A stretch of DNA of 64,000 bases from Paenibacillus humicola. GTDB lineage: Bacteria; Bacillota; Bacilli; Paenibacillales; Paenibacillaceae. The position numbers and the translations under genes were made by a program. The DNA is taken from positions 3,808,501-3,872,500 of the forward strand of contig NZ_JAQGPL010000001.1 in assembly GCF_028826105.1 (NCBI RefSeq). Direction: 5' to 3'. The notes below the pieces were generated by a model, which saw only the letters and a list, made by a program, of their open reading frames with translations, was not told the origin of the DNA and did no database searches. Positions 63,096-64,000 of this stretch are shown one piece after another (within the stretch, counting starts at the first letter, position 1; each line of letters begins with the position of its first letter).

Positions 63096-64000
63096 TCATT
63101 CGGCAAGCTTGAGCTCGAACAGCTTCGATTCCATCGGTTCGAGATGCACGTGAAGCTTTCCTTGTACCCGGGATGCCGCTCCGGTCCACAGCTCCTTCAG
63201 CTTATACTGCGCCGTGCCGCTAAGTCCCGCCCTTGCCAGGTCGATCGTTTTGTCTGCAGCCGCATTGCCGTAATTGAACACGGCTATATAATACGAGCTT
63301 TTATCCTGCTTGACGAATACATCGGCAGCCTTCGCTCCGGTGTTGCCTTCCACGGCGCGGAATGCTTTTCCTTTCTTCGCCACTTCGAGCACGTCCGGGT
63401 TCGTCAGCAGCGCTGCGGCGTACTGCTGCGCTTTCGGATCGTGGAAATCGTCCGAATTCAGGAACACGGTGCCGGTTATAACGGCGGAATTGACCCGCGA
63501 GCGCGCTTCGGTCAGCGAACCCGCCCGCGTCAGCGCCATATGGTCGGGATCGGCGTAATGGTAAATCGTCCCGTTTTGCCACCAGCCGTACGTCAGCGCG
63601 TTCAGCTCGAACTCCGTATCGGAGATGCTGCCGAACGTATCGGTCGCGATGCGGCGGCTGTGCGCGTATTGGCTCGGGAACAGCGGTGCGATCGACTCGC
63701 TGATGAACATCGAGTTCGCGATAAGCGAATCGATATAAGCCATTCCTTTGTTGTACGCCTGCGTGCCGGTCGTCACGGCCGGATCGTAATGCTGTCCTTC
63801 AAGCGCGCCGTGCGTCAGAAAATCCAGCTTGATATATTCGAAGCCGAGCTTCTTGAACCGGTTCAAATAATACGCCATCCGCTCCTTCGCGCCCGGATGC
63901 GTCGGATCGATGGCATAAGCGCCGTCGAGCTTGGGCAGCGGATTGCCGTCCTTATCTTTCAGGATAATGTCCCCGTACGTATACGCCGTGGAGCCTTCCA
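63096..64000 (-). CDS. Second GH36-like enzyme, N-terminus beyond window end
   Basis: The C-terminal 300 residues of a clan GH-D hydrolase are visible; the frame is open to the last base. It aligns throughout with the gene at 53510: YTYGDIILKDKDGNPLPKLD, AIDPTHPG, nucleophile Asp in YIKLDFLTHGALEG, acid/base Asp in HSRRIATDTFGSI, and NALTYGWWQNGTIYHYADPD. It ends with a beta domain (SKLFELKLAE). It is convergent with the YesM gene. A start at 63878 would remove the catalytic half and is not credible. A signal peptide cannot be judged. Whether it is an exported partner of the other paralogue is an open question. Confidence 0.85.
   Translation of the reverse strand, partial: EGSTAYTYGDIILKDKDGNPLPKLDGAYAIDPTHPGAKERMAYYLNRFKKLGFEYIKLDFLTHGALEGQHYDPAVTTGTQAYNKGMAYIDSLIANSMFISESIAPLFPSQYAHSRRIATDTFGSISDTEFELNALTYGWWQNGTIYHYADPDHMALTRAGSLTEARSRVNSAVITGTVFLNSDDFHDPKAQQYAAALLTNPDVLEVAKKGKAFRAVEGNTGAKAADVFVKQDKSSYYIAVFNYGNAAADKTIDLARAGLSGTAQYKLKELWTGAASRVQGKLHVHLEPMESKLFELKLAE

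Overview
The window reads as chromosomal DNA of a high-GC, endospore-forming Firmicute, most likely family Paenibacillaceae (Paenibacillus/Cohnella type). The grounds are a spoVAC-spoVAD-spoVAE cluster, the yqeG-yqeH-aroE-yqeI-nadD-yqeK-rsfS-yqeM-comE synteny block, a Leu T-box before leuS, strong SD sequences, and several YesM/YesN two-component pairs beside Lpl-type sugar ABC genes. Nearly everything lies on the minus strand. The genus is inference.

Layout. 1-7450: an Lrp/AsnC regulator gene, a complete dipeptide-type ABC importer and a gamma-glutamyltransferase (cut by the window start) form one minus-strand operon with a readable promoter and a likely autoregulatory operator. 7660-8700: a lone AraC regulator with a consensus promoter, a palindrome filling the spacer, and a CcpA-type cre site at +1. 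8851-23880: comEC, comEB, comEA, divergent comER, leuS with T-box, a YqeM-like methyltransferase, cvfB, rsfS, yqeK, nadD, yhbY, aroE, yqeH and yqeG. 23881-24059: three 62-bp hairpin-rich repeats. 24306-28758: MoxR ATPase, DUF58 protein and transglutaminase operon. 28924-30794: spoVA genes. 31065-31142: a 25-residue membrane peptide too short for ordinary gene calling. 31425-35899: a LacI regulator divergent from a 1052-residue clan GH-A glycoside hydrolase. 36496-42411: assorted metabolic genes (aldo/keto reductase, MDR oxidoreductase, FAD monooxygenase, nitroreductase, YkvI-like membrane protein, UspA).

42428-53209: a second Opp/Dpp-type importer with its own promoter and cre site, a repeat-filled spacer, then a histidine kinase-response regulator-sugar-binding lipoprotein operon with no permease genes. 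53510-64000: a GH36-like enzyme, an LplA/LplC/LplB-type sugar importer, a divergent YesN-YesM pair, and a second GH36-like gene cut by the window end.

Working picture: the right third is a carbohydrate-scavenging region in which extracytoplasmic solutes are sensed by YesM-type kinases and AraC-type response regulators, and uptake is likely subject to CcpA. The main candidate for an under-described system is the kinase-regulator-binding protein operon at 48783-53209, next to the cre-controlled importer at 42428-48116. A recurrent oddity is six short tandem-repeat loci, most of them just behind gene or operon ends.
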